From NCBI GenBank assembly GCA_965247585.1, contig CBDFHC010000004.1:682001-746000 (forward strand): a stretch of DNA of 64,000 bases, given 5' to 3'. The DNA comes from CBDFHC01 sp965247585 (lineage in GTDB: Bacteria; Chloroflexota; Dehalococcoidia; Lucifugimonadales; GCA-2712585). Positions 24,873 to 33,447 of the stretch are shown in pieces. The position numbers and the translations under genes were made by a program. The notes beneath the pieces are model-generated. The model did no database searches and had not been told where the DNA came from. It saw only the letters and a program-made list of their open reading frames with translations. Each line of letters begins with the position of its first letter. Position 1 is the first letter of the stretch.

Positions 24873-25070
24873 ATGAAAGTCGTAATTCGAAACCCGCAGC
24901 GAAAAGTGCTGGAATTGGCCGGCAAACGTAAGGTCAGACAGTTGCTGTCAGAACTGAACTTAAACGCGGAATCTCACATCGTCATCCGCCAGCGTGAGCT
25001 GCTCACCGGCGATGTCCTGCTGTATGACGAAGATGAGGTGGAGGTGGTTTCGGCCATCTCCGGAGGGTAG
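24873..25070 (+). CDS. ttuB: Ubiquitin-like sulfur carrier, TtuB/ThiS/MoaD type
   Basis: A 65-residue protein beginning MKVVIRNPQRKVLEL and ending VEVVSAISGG. The beta-grasp pattern and the C-terminal Gly-Gly identify a sulfur carrier that is adenylated and thiocarboxylated by an E1-like enzyme. It sits 3 nt before a TtuA homologue, so TtuB, the sulfur donor for tRNA thiolation at T54, is the best reading; ThiS or MoaD roles are possible alternatives. ATG 24873 is chosen over an upstream frame start because it begins exactly at the conserved first strand. Confidence 0.85.
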   Translation: MKVVIRNPQRKVLELAGKRKVRQLLSELNLNAESHIVIRQRELLTGDVLLYDEDEVEVVSAISGG

Positions 25071-25073
25071 CCC

Positions 25074-26003
25074 GTGCGCTGCAAGAAGTGCCACGCCACG
25101 GCCAACGTAGAGCTACGGCGCCACCACTCCGCGTACTGCGGTCCCCACTATGTGGACTTTTTCCGCCACCAGGTTGCCCGGAATATCAGGCGTCACCGGA
25201 TGTTCGGACACACGGACCGGGTCTTGGTGGCTATTTCCGGCGGCAAAGACAGTCTCGCCCTGTGGGAAGTGCTGCTAGAGGCCGGCTACCAGGCCACGGG
25301 GTTCCATATCCATTTGGGGATAGGGGACTACTCACAACGTTCGGCGGTAAAGAGCCGGGAGTTTGCCGCCGCGCGGGGGGTTGAGCTTCTGGAGTCAGAC
25401 GTGGAGAAGGAGTTTGGGCTGGGTATACCGGGGCTGTCCAGCGCGTTGCGGCGCGTTCCTTGCTCCGGATGTGGCATGAACAAGCGTTACCTCTTCAACA
25501 AAGCGGCACTGGACCGGGGCTTTGATGTAGTGGTCACGGGCCACAACCTGGATGACGAAGCGGCCACTCTCCTGGGTAACGTCCTCCACTGGGAACAAGA
25601 CGCCTTGCGCCGCCAGTCACCTCTGCTGGAGAGCACTCACCCAAAGTTGGTGAGAAAGGCCAAGCCGCTGTACACGCTGACCGAGCGGGACACTGCCAGC
25701 TACTGCCTAATTCGCGGGATAGACTACGTTGAAGAGGAATGCCCCAACGCCGCAGGGGCCCACTCCCTCATTTACAAGGACGCACTCAACCGGATAGAGA
25801 CGGAGTCACCGGGCAGCAAGCAGCAGTTTTTTCAGGGTTTTTTGGAGCGGATGCAGCCGGAGCTGCGAAAAGACGGCGGCGTTGTTTTGCTAGAGTGCCA
25901 GCGATGCGGTCAGGCCACCACAGGAGAGGTCTGCTCATTCTGCCGCATTTGGGAAAGGGCGCTAGAGCGCAGCAAGCCCGTTACAACCACACCTAGCCCC
26001 TGA
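25074..26003 (+). CDS. ttuA: tRNA 2-thiolation enzyme, TtuA family
   Basis: A 309-residue protein with every hallmark of TtuA: an N-terminal zinc site (Cys3, Cys6, Cys22, His25), PP-loop SGGKDS at 55-60, iron-sulfur ligands Cys130, Cys133 (CSGC) and Cys223 (EEECPN), and a C-terminal zinc site Cys275, Cys278, Cys287, Cys290. TtuA adenylates the C2 oxygen of ribothymidine 54 in tRNA and replaces it with sulfur from TtuB thiocarboxylate; the product stabilises tRNA at high temperature. The start is GTG 25074, 3 nt after ttuB. The E1-like TtuC and sulfurtransferase are not in the window. Confidence 0.92.
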   Translation: MRCKKCHATANVELRRHHSAYCGPHYVDFFRHQVARNIRRHRMFGHTDRVLVAISGGKDSLALWEVLLEAGYQATGFHIHLGIGDYSQRSAVKSREFAAARGVELLESDVEKEFGLGIPGLSSALRRVPCSGCGMNKRYLFNKAALDRGFDVVVTGHNLDDEAATLLGNVLHWEQDALRRQSPLLESTHPKLVRKAKPLYTLTERDTASYCLIRGIDYVEEECPNAAGAHSLIYKDALNRIETESPGSKQQFFQGFLERMQPELRKDGGVVLLECQRCGQATTGEVCSFCRIWERALERSKPVTTTPSP

Positions 26004-26026
26004 CCACCGCCCCAGATAACGTCGGG

Positions 26027-26308
26027 CTACAGAAACAGAAGGGCCACCAGCAGGGCTAGCGGGACCGCTATCAGCACGTAGCCCAGCATCCGCGCGTCGT
26101 CCTCCAACCGTCCCAGCGATGCGGGCGGGCCTTCAAATTCACCCCGGCCCAACAGATAACCGGCCCAAGTAGGCAGAGGCCTCCGGTGCAGTGGGGAAAC
26201 TGGCGAGTAGAGGAGGCTGGCGGCAAACCTGAGGACCTGTCTAGGTCTGAACACCAGGTAAAAGCAGAGAACCAGGATAAGGGCTAAGAGTATAACGAGC
26301 CGCCACAT
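26027..26308 (-). CDS. Small two-helix membrane protein, unknown
   Basis: A 93-residue protein with membrane helices at residues 3-20 (LVILLALILVLCFYLVF) and 74-93 (GYVLIAVPLALLVALLFL), joined by a basic and proline-containing loop including PRQVLRF and PLPTWAGYLLGRGEFEGPP. I know no matching family. It is convergent with ttuA and lies downstream of the ABC-transporter operon in the same direction, 126 nt after its last gene; that gap shows no gene. Confidence 0.6.
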   Translation of the reverse strand: MWRLVILLALILVLCFYLVFRPRQVLRFAASLLYSPVSPLHRRPLPTWAGYLLGRGEFEGPPASLGRLEDDARMLGYVLIAVPLALLVALLFL

Positions 26309-26434
26309 GGCGCCCTAATCTAAGTAGGATATCCGGCGCCGAGGTCGGGTGCCTTCCGGAACTCATGCTGACCGGTGCTGAGGCCTATATGGCCGCGTTT
26401 TTTGCCGTCGGATTTAGGCAGCGTTACGCCGAGC

Positions 26435-27598
26435 CTAGTCCCCTTCGCGGGTGGGTTCCGAATCGCCCTCCGGCGCGGCGGGACGCGCCTGGGCTTCGGG
26501 TTCCGGCGTATCATCCATGCCGCTATCGGCGGAGGCCAACGCAGCGGGAGCCTGAGTAGTGCCCGCGATAACTCCCGCCATGCCGGTAGCCCCGTTGGTG
26601 CCTCCGGTATACAGATGGCAGGAAACCTGGTGATTGGGGCCGGCCGTCAGAAGCTGTGGCTCCTCGCTCCGGCACCGCTTCATCAGTTCCGGGTCCGCCA
26701 ATGCGACGGGGCATCGAGGATGGAAGTGGCACCCGGAGGGCGGGTTAATGGGTGAAGGCACCTCGCCCGGGAGGATAATCTCCTCGCGAACTATGTCCGG
26801 GTGAGATGGCAGCGCCGCGGAGAAGAGCGCCTGAGTATAGGGATGCAGCGGATGCTCAAATAGCTCTTCGGTCTCGCTATGCTCAACAATCTTGCCCAAG
26901 TACATAACCGCGGTGTTGTGAGCCATGTAGCGCACCGTCGCCAAGTTATGCGCCACCAGAAGATACGCCACGTTAGTCTGCTCCTGGAGGTCCTTCAGGA
27001 GGTTCATAATCTGCGCCCGGATAGATACGTCCAGGGCGGACACAGGCTCGTCCAAAAGAATCAATTTGGGGTATGATGCCAGACCGCTGGCCACGGCGAT
27101 GCGTTGGCGTTGTCCTCCGCTAAACTCGTGGGGGAATAAGGTGCCCTGATAGGCGTGAAGGCCCACCTGCTCCAGCAGTTCGTCCACCCGCTCTTTCACT
27201 TCCTGGCGGGTGACGCGGCGGTTTACCACCAGCGATTCAGAGATGATGTCCTTGACCCGCATTCTGGGGCTCAAGGAGGACCAGGGGTCCTGAAAGACTG
27301 CCTGCACCAGAGTGCGGTACTCCTTCAGGTCGTCACCCTTCAGATCGTGCACATTCCTGCCGTAAAGCTGCACGCTGCCATCCGTGGGTTCTTCCAGCCG
27401 CAGGATCGTCTTAGTGGTGGTGGTCTTGCCGCAGCCGGACTCGCCCACCAAGCCCAGGGTCTCACCTTCCTGAATAGTGAAGCTCACACCGTCCACGGCT
27501 TTCACCTGGCCGACAGTCTTCATGAACAAGAGACCTTCTGTAACCGGGAAGTGTTTCTTAAGGTTTTCTAGGGTTAAGAGGACGGAGCTGTCTCCCAT
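26435..27598 (-). CDS. Oligopeptide-type ABC transporter ATP-binding protein (OppF/DppF-like)
   Basis: A 387-residue ABC ATPase: Walker A GESGCGKTTT, signature EFSGGQRQRIAVASGLA, Walker B LILLDEPVSALDV, and the C-terminal oligopeptide-transporter domain with the cysteine-containing HFHPRCPVA. The final 50-60 residues are a Gly/Ala/Thr-rich and then acidic tail (DDTPEPEAQARP) not usual for the family. It overlaps the upstream OppD-like gene by 25 nt. Together they energise import by the OppBC-like permeases; peptides or nickel/other solutes are possible. Confidence 0.93.
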   Translation of the reverse strand: MGDSSVLLTLENLKKHFPVTEGLLFMKTVGQVKAVDGVSFTIQEGETLGLVGESGCGKTTTTKTILRLEEPTDGSVQLYGRNVHDLKGDDLKEYRTLVQAVFQDPWSSLSPRMRVKDIISESLVVNRRVTRQEVKERVDELLEQVGLHAYQGTLFPHEFSGGQRQRIAVASGLASYPKLILLDEPVSALDVSIRAQIMNLLKDLQEQTNVAYLLVAHNLATVRYMAHNTAVMYLGKIVEHSETEELFEHPLHPYTQALFSAALPSHPDIVREEIILPGEVPSPINPPSGCHFHPRCPVALADPELMKRCRSEEPQLLTAGPNHQVSCHLYTGGTNGATGMAGVIAGTTQAPAALASADSGMDDTPEPEAQARPAAPEGDSEPTREGD

Positions 27599-28587
27599 GA
27601 CGGATCAAGCCTCCAGCATGCTGCCCGATGATTGTCATTGATATCATAATTGGGCGGATATTCTTCTTCGCACCTTGGCTGCACCTGGGGACAGCGGTTG
27701 GCGAAGCGGCAGCCCACCGGCAGATCGTAAAGCTGCGGGGGCTGTCCTTCTATCTGGTACAGCCTTTCGACTTTCTTTTCCAGCTTGGGCACCGAGCCAA
27801 TTAGGGCCTCAGTGTATGGGTGCGCCGGCGCGTTGAAGATGTCTCGCACGGGCCCGTCTTCAATGATGCGCCCGGCATACATCACCGCCACCCGGTCACA
27901 CATCCGCGCAACTATGCCGAAATCATGGGTGATAAATATAATCGCCATACCCGTCTCGGCCTGGATGTCTTTAAGTAGTTTCAGATACTGCATCTGAATG
28001 GTCACGTCCAAAGCCGTTGTGGGCTCGTCCGCAATGATGACCACTGGGTCGCAGGCCATGGCTATGGCCCCCACCACCCGTTGCTTCATCCCGCCGCTCA
28101 TCTGATGGGGGAAGTCATTCAACCGGCGTTCCGGCGCGGCCACCTTCACGTTTCGCAGCGCCTGCTCCGCCTCTGCTTTCAGGTTACCGTGCATCTCTTT
28201 TCGATGCACCAAGGCCTCAACCAATTGGTTCCCCACGGTGTACACCGGGTTCAACGAGGTCTGAGGGTCCTGAAGGATCATTGAGATCTTGCGGCCCCTG
28301 ATCTCCCGCATCTCCCGGTCAGACCGGTTAAGGATATTTTCACCTTCCAAAATGATCTCACCGTCTATTATTCGAGAAGCGGGCCTGGGGTTCAGCCTCA
28401 AAAGTGAAAGCGAGGTTATAGTCTTGCCGCAGCCCGACTCTCCAACGATGCCCAGCGTCTCGCCTCGGTGAAGGGTGAAGCTTATTCCGTCCACCGCCTT
28501 CACCGTTCCCCAGCGGTTAAAGAAGTAGGTCCGGAGGTCTTTTACCTCCAGGACTACTTCATTACTGTTCTCGGTACTCGTAGTCAT
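27574..28587 (-). CDS. Oligopeptide-type ABC transporter ATP-binding protein (OppD/DppD-like)
   Basis: A 337-residue ABC ATPase: Walker A GESGCGKTI, signature QMSGGMKQRVVGAIAMA, Walker B VVIIADEPTTALDV, H-loop ITHDF, then the family's C-terminal cysteine cluster CRFANRCPQVQPRC, which in DppD-type proteins can bind an iron-sulfur cluster. It partners the OppF-like subunit encoded after it. The start lies 2 nt after the stop of the permease gene, so the four genes form one operon. Confidence 0.94.
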   Translation of the reverse strand: MTTSTENSNEVVLEVKDLRTYFFNRWGTVKAVDGISFTLHRGETLGIVGESGCGKTITSLSLLRLNPRPASRIIDGEIILEGENILNRSDREMREIRGRKISMILQDPQTSLNPVYTVGNQLVEALVHRKEMHGNLKAEAEQALRNVKVAAPERRLNDFPHQMSGGMKQRVVGAIAMACDPVVIIADEPTTALDVTIQMQYLKLLKDIQAETGMAIIFITHDFGIVARMCDRVAVMYAGRIIEDGPVRDIFNAPAHPYTEALIGSVPKLEKKVERLYQIEGQPPQLYDLPVGCRFANRCPQVQPRCEEEYPPNYDINDNHRAACWRLDPSWETAPSS

Positions 28588-28589
28588 AT

Positions 28590-30041
28590 TTAAGTCAACT
28601 GCCTCGTCCTTGGATCCAACTTGTCCCTCACCCAGTCACCCAAAAGGTTCAGAGAAAGTACGGCCACCAGAATGGCCAGGCCTGGGAAGAATGACACCCA
28701 GTAGTTTGCCACCAGGATGTCCCTCCCATCAGCCACCATTACTCCCCACGCCGGGGTGGGCCTGGGAATACCGGCGCCAAGGAAGCTGAGTGACGCCTCA
28801 AAGATTATAGCCGTTCCAAGCTGGAGTGTCGCCACCACCAACAGGGTGTTCAGCACGTTGGGGAAAATGTGTTTGTAGAGGATACGGAAGTGGGACGCTC
28901 CCGAAACTTTGGCCCTCTGAATGAAGTCACGGTTCTTGATGCTGAGGACTTCACCCCTGGCCTGGCGCGCATAATACGCCCAGAAAACCATCGCTATTAC
29001 AACCACAACCGTCCAGAAGCCCGGCCCTCTAACCGCTACGAAAACCAATGCCAGCAATATGGACGGAATGGCCAGCATTATGTCCACAAGGCGCATGATG
29101 AGGGCATCTATCAAGCCCCCGAAGGGCAGGACGCCTGGCGCGTACCCGGAAACGAGGCCAAGGCTGGTGCCAATGATGCCGGCAAATACGATGGCCACCA
29201 GGGAGACCATTAGCGAGACCCTGGCGCCGTGGATAATACGGTTCAATAGGTCCCTGCCTAGTTTGTCAGTACCCAGCCAAAAACGGCCTTCTCCGCCTCT
29301 GGTCAACTGCCTGTAGTTTCCTTCCGCGGCCAGGATTTCGGCTTTGCTACCGTCCCTGGGAACCCTATCCAGCGCCGCTACTCCCGCTACGGCAGTGACC
29401 ACGTTGCCAGCCGCGTCGCGTACTTCCAGCGCCTCCGCCACTGGCATCGACACGAAGGTGGACTTGAATTGGACTTCTTCGCCTATGACATCCACCTGGT
29501 CAATCAACACCAGGCCCTTTTCGTACTCAACCCCTTTCGCATACACTCCGCCGCCGGAGAAGGAAACTGGGTTATCCACTTGGACGGCGATCTGGTTTAA
29601 AGACGTAATCGAGCTTTCCAAGCCGTTGGGATAGATGATGGCGGGCGCTAGCTTTACGTTCTTTCCCTGGTCTTTGAAGACTATCTGAGGGGCAGGGATT
29701 AACTGGCCATTATTTGTTACCCGCCCCAGGTTGCTAATGGTGGCATCGGGCAGTGAGACTTTGCCCTTTACAATCTCCAATGCGCTAAAGTCCACGCCAC
29801 CCTTCAGCGCCTCAACTTCAGCCTCAACCCAGAAAGGAGGAATAAGACGGTCCTCCAGAACGCCGATCTCGGCGTCAAATCCACGGATAGAGCTCCACAC
29901 ATCAGCCAAAGCGGCGGGGCCTACTAGAAGAAACATAACTAGGAAGATGGAAAGCAGAGGCAACCGTCGCGCCTCTTTTAAGAAATGGGCAACTCTTGGC
30001 GGTGAATACCAAGGCTTGGTCGTGGGGATTGCAACGGCCAT
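28590..30041 (-). CDS. Oligopeptide-type ABC transporter permease (OppC/DppC-like) with enlarged extracytoplasmic domain
   Basis: A 483-residue permease, well above the usual 280-300. Membrane helix 1 is at residues 29-48; then about 190 residues, apparently outside the membrane, are inserted (beta-rich, with ALKGGVDFSALEIVKGKVSLP and SFSGGGVYAKGVEYEKG-type segments). The conserved module starts at GRFWLGTDKLGRDLLNRIIHGARVSL and includes the ATPase-coupling EAA loop, HIFPNVLNTLL. The insertion could replace or complement a binding protein. It lies 22 nt after the OppB-like gene. Confidence 0.92.
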   Translation of the reverse strand: MAVAIPTTKPWYSPPRVAHFLKEARRLPLLSIFLVMFLLVGPAALADVWSSIRGFDAEIGVLEDRLIPPFWVEAEVEALKGGVDFSALEIVKGKVSLPDATISNLGRVTNNGQLIPAPQIVFKDQGKNVKLAPAIIYPNGLESSITSLNQIAVQVDNPVSFSGGGVYAKGVEYEKGLVLIDQVDVIGEEVQFKSTFVSMPVAEALEVRDAAGNVVTAVAGVAALDRVPRDGSKAEILAAEGNYRQLTRGGEGRFWLGTDKLGRDLLNRIIHGARVSLMVSLVAIVFAGIIGTSLGLVSGYAPGVLPFGGLIDALIMRLVDIMLAIPSILLALVFVAVRGPGFWTVVVVIAMVFWAYYARQARGEVLSIKNRDFIQRAKVSGASHFRILYKHIFPNVLNTLLVVATLQLGTAIIFEASLSFLGAGIPRPTPAWGVMVADGRDILVANYWVSFFPGLAILVAVLSLNLLGDWVRDKLDPRTRQLT

Positions 30042-30063
30042 ATCTGTTTACTCTCCGGCCAGT

Positions 30064-30981
30064 CTAGTTGTACCGAATCCGGGGATCCAGGTATGCGTAA
30101 AGTATGTCTACTATTAGGTTGGCGATGATGAAGATGCCAGCTATGAATACCACCACCGCCTGGACCACCATGTAGTCCCGCGCCTGGACGGCCTGGACTG
30201 CCAAGAGCCCAATGCCAGGCCAGGAGAAGACGGTTTCGGTAATCACCGATCCCGCCATCAGGTAGCCGGCGATAACCCCAAAGTACGTCAAGGGAGCTAT
30301 GGCGGCGTTTCTAAGGCAGTGTTTCCAGATAACCTTCCACTCCGGCAACCCCTTGATGCGCGCCAATTTTACGTATTCACTGTCCAGCACTTCCAGCATC
30401 GCTGAGCGCGTAAGGCGCATCAACGCCGCTACGTTGAACCATCCCAGCGTCACCGCGGGCATGATCATGTGCTTGATACCACCATTCCCCGATGTGGGTA
30501 GCCATCCTAACACCACGGCAAATATCCACATGAGCACGATGCCCGTCCAGAAAGTGGGCAGGGATTGCCCAAGCAAGGCGACCACCTTGCCAATAACATC
30601 AAATGGCGTGTCCTTTTTTGTGGACACAAGTACACCAAGGCCTATTCCCATAACAGTGCTAATTAACAGCGTGAACCCTGCCAGCTTGACCGTGTTGGGG
30701 AACTTCTCCAACAGTATGTCCAGCGCCCCGGTGCTCCACTGCCAAGAAGGCCCCCAGTCCCCATGGAATATGTTGTTCACCCAGGTGGTGTACTGAATGT
30801 ATATGGGTTTGTCCAGGCCCCAGTCTTCACGCACCCGCTCAAAGTCTTCGGGCGTGGCCTCCGGGGGCATCATCAGGTCCAGCACGTCACCGCTCATCCG
30901 CGTGAGGCCAAATACGAGGATGCTCACGCCAACCAGGGCGATCACAGACTGAAACATGCGTATTATGATGTACCTTTGCAT
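30064..30981 (-). CDS. Oligopeptide-type ABC transporter permease (OppB/DppB-like)
   Basis: A 305-residue permease with six helices, beginning RYIIIRMFQSVIALVGVSILVF, then the periplasmic GLDKPIYIQY and FHGDWGPS segments and the EAA loop LPEWKVIWKHCLRNA. It forms the translocation pore with the OppC-like subunit. It is first in the operon; no substrate-binding protein gene is adjacent, so that component is encoded elsewhere or served by the OppC-like insertion. Confidence 0.94.
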   Translation of the reverse strand: MQRYIIIRMFQSVIALVGVSILVFGLTRMSGDVLDLMMPPEATPEDFERVREDWGLDKPIYIQYTTWVNNIFHGDWGPSWQWSTGALDILLEKFPNTVKLAGFTLLISTVMGIGLGVLVSTKKDTPFDVIGKVVALLGQSLPTFWTGIVLMWIFAVVLGWLPTSGNGGIKHMIMPAVTLGWFNVAALMRLTRSAMLEVLDSEYVKLARIKGLPEWKVIWKHCLRNAAIAPLTYFGVIAGYLMAGSVITETVFSWPGIGLLAVQAVQARDYMVVQAVVVFIAGIFIIANLIVDILYAYLDPRIRYN

Positions 30982-31120
30982 CCTAGCACTCTCTCATTTT
31001 GGAACCTGAGTAGGGGTGCGGGGGCGGCCTCGGCTTATCTAGCCGACTTGTTTGGTTGTCTTACTTGCTGCTAACCGGCTGGCGCAAGTAGTGAATTGGT
31101 GGACCCGAAAGCTGTGCGCG

Positions 31121-31149
31121 ATTGTAGCATCGCCTGTACACCTTTACAA
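31121..31149 (-). promoter_or_regulatory. Sigma-70-type promoter for the opp-like operon
   Basis: On the minus strand TTGTAA (plus 31144-31149) and TACAAT (plus 31121-31126) are 17 nt apart, pointing at the permease gene that starts at 30981. The leader of about 130 nt includes a hairpin TCGGCT/AGCCGA (31030-31046). Confidence 0.5.
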
Positions 31150-31193
31150 TAATGGGCGTCTCTTGTCAATACATAGCGCTCTGAGCGGTAGTC

Positions 31194-31574
31194 TTAGTCG
31201 TTCCCAGTTTGCTTTAGTACGATTTCGGTTCCCGACTGGATGTCCGTCAGCACGGTGGGATCGCCCACTATTCTGCCCAGTACGGTCACCGCGCTGGCCG
31301 CGCGCGCCTCGTCTCCCCGGCTGGCTGGAGTGGGACCAAAGAACAGGCACAAGGCCCTGCCAGGCGGCCAGTACGCCACGTCCCCCAGCTCCACCACCTC
31401 CTGACCGTTCTCGTTCTCCATGTCTACGGGAATGGCGAAATAGATCTCTTCTCCCCACCGGTTACAATGCGCCGAGATAGGAAGGGCCTCCCAGACTGCC
31501 TGTGCGACTCCGGTCTCGTTAAGTTCCGCCTCCAGTTCCAGGCCCCCGGCCTCTAAGCGTAGCTTCTTCGGCAT
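31194..31574 (-). CDS. Cyclophilin-like fold protein (TM1367/COG2164 type)
   Basis: A 126-residue protein with the family pattern WEALPISAHCNRWGEEIYFAIP-like (WGEEIYF), ELGDVAYWPPGRALCLFFGPTPAS, then VTVLGRIVGDP. The fold is that of cyclophilin, but the family lacks a demonstrated prolyl isomerase activity and its role is unknown. It lies 15 nt after gatA in the same direction, so it is probably the last gene of the ligA-pth-gatCA transcript. Confidence 0.87.
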   Translation of the reverse strand: MPKKLRLEAGGLELEAELNETGVAQAVWEALPISAHCNRWGEEIYFAIPVDMENENGQEVVELGDVAYWPPGRALCLFFGPTPASRGDEARAASAVTVLGRIVGDPTVLTDIQSGTEIVLKQTGND

Positions 31575-31589
31575 GTGGCCAGACCTCCG

Positions 31590-33047
31590 CTAAAGCTGGG
31601 GCCGCAGCTTGTGCCAGCCAGTAGCCTGCTCATAAGCGAACGCCAGCCGGAGAAGCATGGATTCCGAGAGGACAGGCCCCATTAGCTGCATGCCCACCGG
31701 CAGGCCATCAGACAGCCCGCAGGGCAGCGAGATGGCCGGTATGCCGGCCATGTTGACAGGGATCGTGCAGATATCGCTCAGATACATCTGGACCGGATCC
31801 TGGGTCTTGTCCCCCAGGCGGAAGGCAACGGTAGGTGAGGTGGGCGTGACCAAGGCGTCAAACCGGGTGAACGCCTCCTCCAGCTCTCTTCGAATCAGGG
31901 TGCGCACCTTCTGGGCCTTGAGATAGTAAGCGTCATAGTAGCCGGAGGATAGAGCGTACGTGCCCAGCATTATGCGGCGCTTCACCTCTGGTCCGAAGCC
32001 TTCCTGGCGGGTTAGCTCCATGGCCTTCCACATGTTGTCAGTATCCAGATGGGAGTGGCCGTACTTGACGCCGTCGTATCGCGCCAGGTTGGCCGAGCAT
32101 TCCGATGGCGCGATAATATAATAGCAGGCCAGCGCGTATTTCGTGGTGGGCAGTGACACCTCCTCAAGGTGCGCTCCCAGGTCTTCCAGCACCGCCATGG
32201 CTTTTTCCATAGCGTCCCTGACGCCTGGCTGCGTCCCTTCGCCAAAATACTCCTTGGGCACCCCCAGTTTCATACCCTTGATATCCCCTGTCAGAGCGGC
32301 GCCATAATCCGGCACTTCAGCCTTGATAGAGGTGGAGTCTCGGTGGTCATAGCCGGCGATTGCCCGCAGCACCAGCGCGGCGTCCGTGACGTCCTTAGTC
32401 ATAGGGCCGATCTGGTCCAGCGAGGAGGCGAAGGCCACCAGCCCATAGCGGCTAACCAGACCGTAGGTGGGTTTCAGCGCGACGATGCCGCACAGCGCCG
32501 CCGGCTGCCGGATGCTGCCTCCGGTGTCGGAGCCCAGGGCGTAAACCACCTCTCCGGCGGCCGTGGCCGCGGCTCCACCGCCACTGCTCCCCCCTGGCAC
32601 CGTGTCTGTGTTCCAGGGGTTGCGCGTGGGAAAGAACGCCGAGTTCTCGTTAGAGGAGCCCATGGCGAACTCGTCCATGTTCCCCTTACCCATCAGAACA
32701 GCGTCATTCGCGTAAAGCTGCTCCGTTACCATGGCGTTATACGGAGGAACAAACCCCTCCAGCATTCGAGAGGCGCAGGTGGTGGGAATCCCTTGCGTGC
32801 AAATCAGGTCTTTGATCTGCACGGATACGCCGGCCATGGGGGAACCCCGGGCATAGTCGTGCTCCCTGTCCAGGCGGCGGGCCTGCTCCAATGCCACGTC
32901 CTCGGTGACGGTGACGAAGGCCTTCAAGCGGGGCTCTACGTCGTGTATCCGTTGGATGCACGCCCGGGTTAATTCCTCTGAGGAGATCTCACGGTTTCGA
33001 AGCATCTGATGAGCCTGATGGATGGTGAGGTCATGCAGCGGCGGCAT
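31590..33047 (-). CDS. gatA: Aspartyl/glutamyl-tRNA amidotransferase subunit A
   Basis: A 485-residue amidase-signature enzyme with the catalytic triad Lys in VQIKDL (near 78), cis-Ser in the Gly/Ser-rich GGSSGGGAAATAAG and nucleophile Ser in GSDTGGSIRQPAALCG. GatA hydrolyses glutamine and channels ammonia to GatB for making Gln-tRNA or Asn-tRNA from the mischarged precursors. gatC is directly upstream (1 nt apart), which separates this enzyme from general amidases such as the one at 56356. gatB is not in the window. Confidence 0.96.
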   Translation of the reverse strand: MPPLHDLTIHQAHQMLRNREISSEELTRACIQRIHDVEPRLKAFVTVTEDVALEQARRLDREHDYARGSPMAGVSVQIKDLICTQGIPTTCASRMLEGFVPPYNAMVTEQLYANDAVLMGKGNMDEFAMGSSNENSAFFPTRNPWNTDTVPGGSSGGGAAATAAGEVVYALGSDTGGSIRQPAALCGIVALKPTYGLVSRYGLVAFASSLDQIGPMTKDVTDAALVLRAIAGYDHRDSTSIKAEVPDYGAALTGDIKGMKLGVPKEYFGEGTQPGVRDAMEKAMAVLEDLGAHLEEVSLPTTKYALACYYIIAPSECSANLARYDGVKYGHSHLDTDNMWKAMELTRQEGFGPEVKRRIMLGTYALSSGYYDAYYLKAQKVRTLIRRELEEAFTRFDALVTPTSPTVAFRLGDKTQDPVQMYLSDICTIPVNMAGIPAISLPCGLSDGLPVGMQLMGPVLSESMLLRLAFAYEQATGWHKLRPQL

Positions 33048-33048
33048 T

Positions 33049-33348
33049 CTAATCTTCCAGCACCACGTTCACTTTGAAGTAGTCTCCCTCCCGCTGGGGA
33101 GCATTCGCCAACACATCCTCTTTGTCCAGGCAGGGGAGCACATCATCCTCCCGCATGACGCTCTGAAGCTCCACCGAATGACTGTTTACTTCAACGCCGG
33201 TAGTGTCAACCTCTTCCAGTACCTGGAACTGTTCCAGGATGTGGGAGAGCTGTTCGCTGAGCTCCCCGGTTTCTTCCGGCGTGAGCTCAATCCGGCACAG
33301 CACGGCGATATGTTCGATCTCTTCCTTGGATATGGCCACGGAGCACAT
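33049..33348 (-). CDS. gatC: Aspartyl/glutamyl-tRNA amidotransferase subunit C
   Basis: A 99-residue GatC with the conserved ISKEEIEHIAVLCRIELTPEE, then LSHILEQFQVLEEVDTTGV, and LREDDV-like residues (MREDDVLPCL) that lie in the GatA-GatB interface. It is a small stabilising subunit of the amidotransferase. Coupled to gatA with a 1-nt gap. About 100 nt separate it from pth; nothing further seen there. Confidence 0.95.
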   Translation of the reverse strand: MCSVAISKEEIEHIAVLCRIELTPEETGELSEQLSHILEQFQVLEEVDTTGVEVNSHSVELQSVMREDDVLPCLDKEDVLANAPQREGDYFKVNVVLED

Positions 33349-33447
33349 CTCCTTTCCTGGATAGCGCCCAGTTTAGCAGAGGCCCCAAAGCGGCTCAACG
33401 AAGCCATGGTCGAATCGGCCCGCCAGGGTCCCGCTGTCGGTTCTGGG

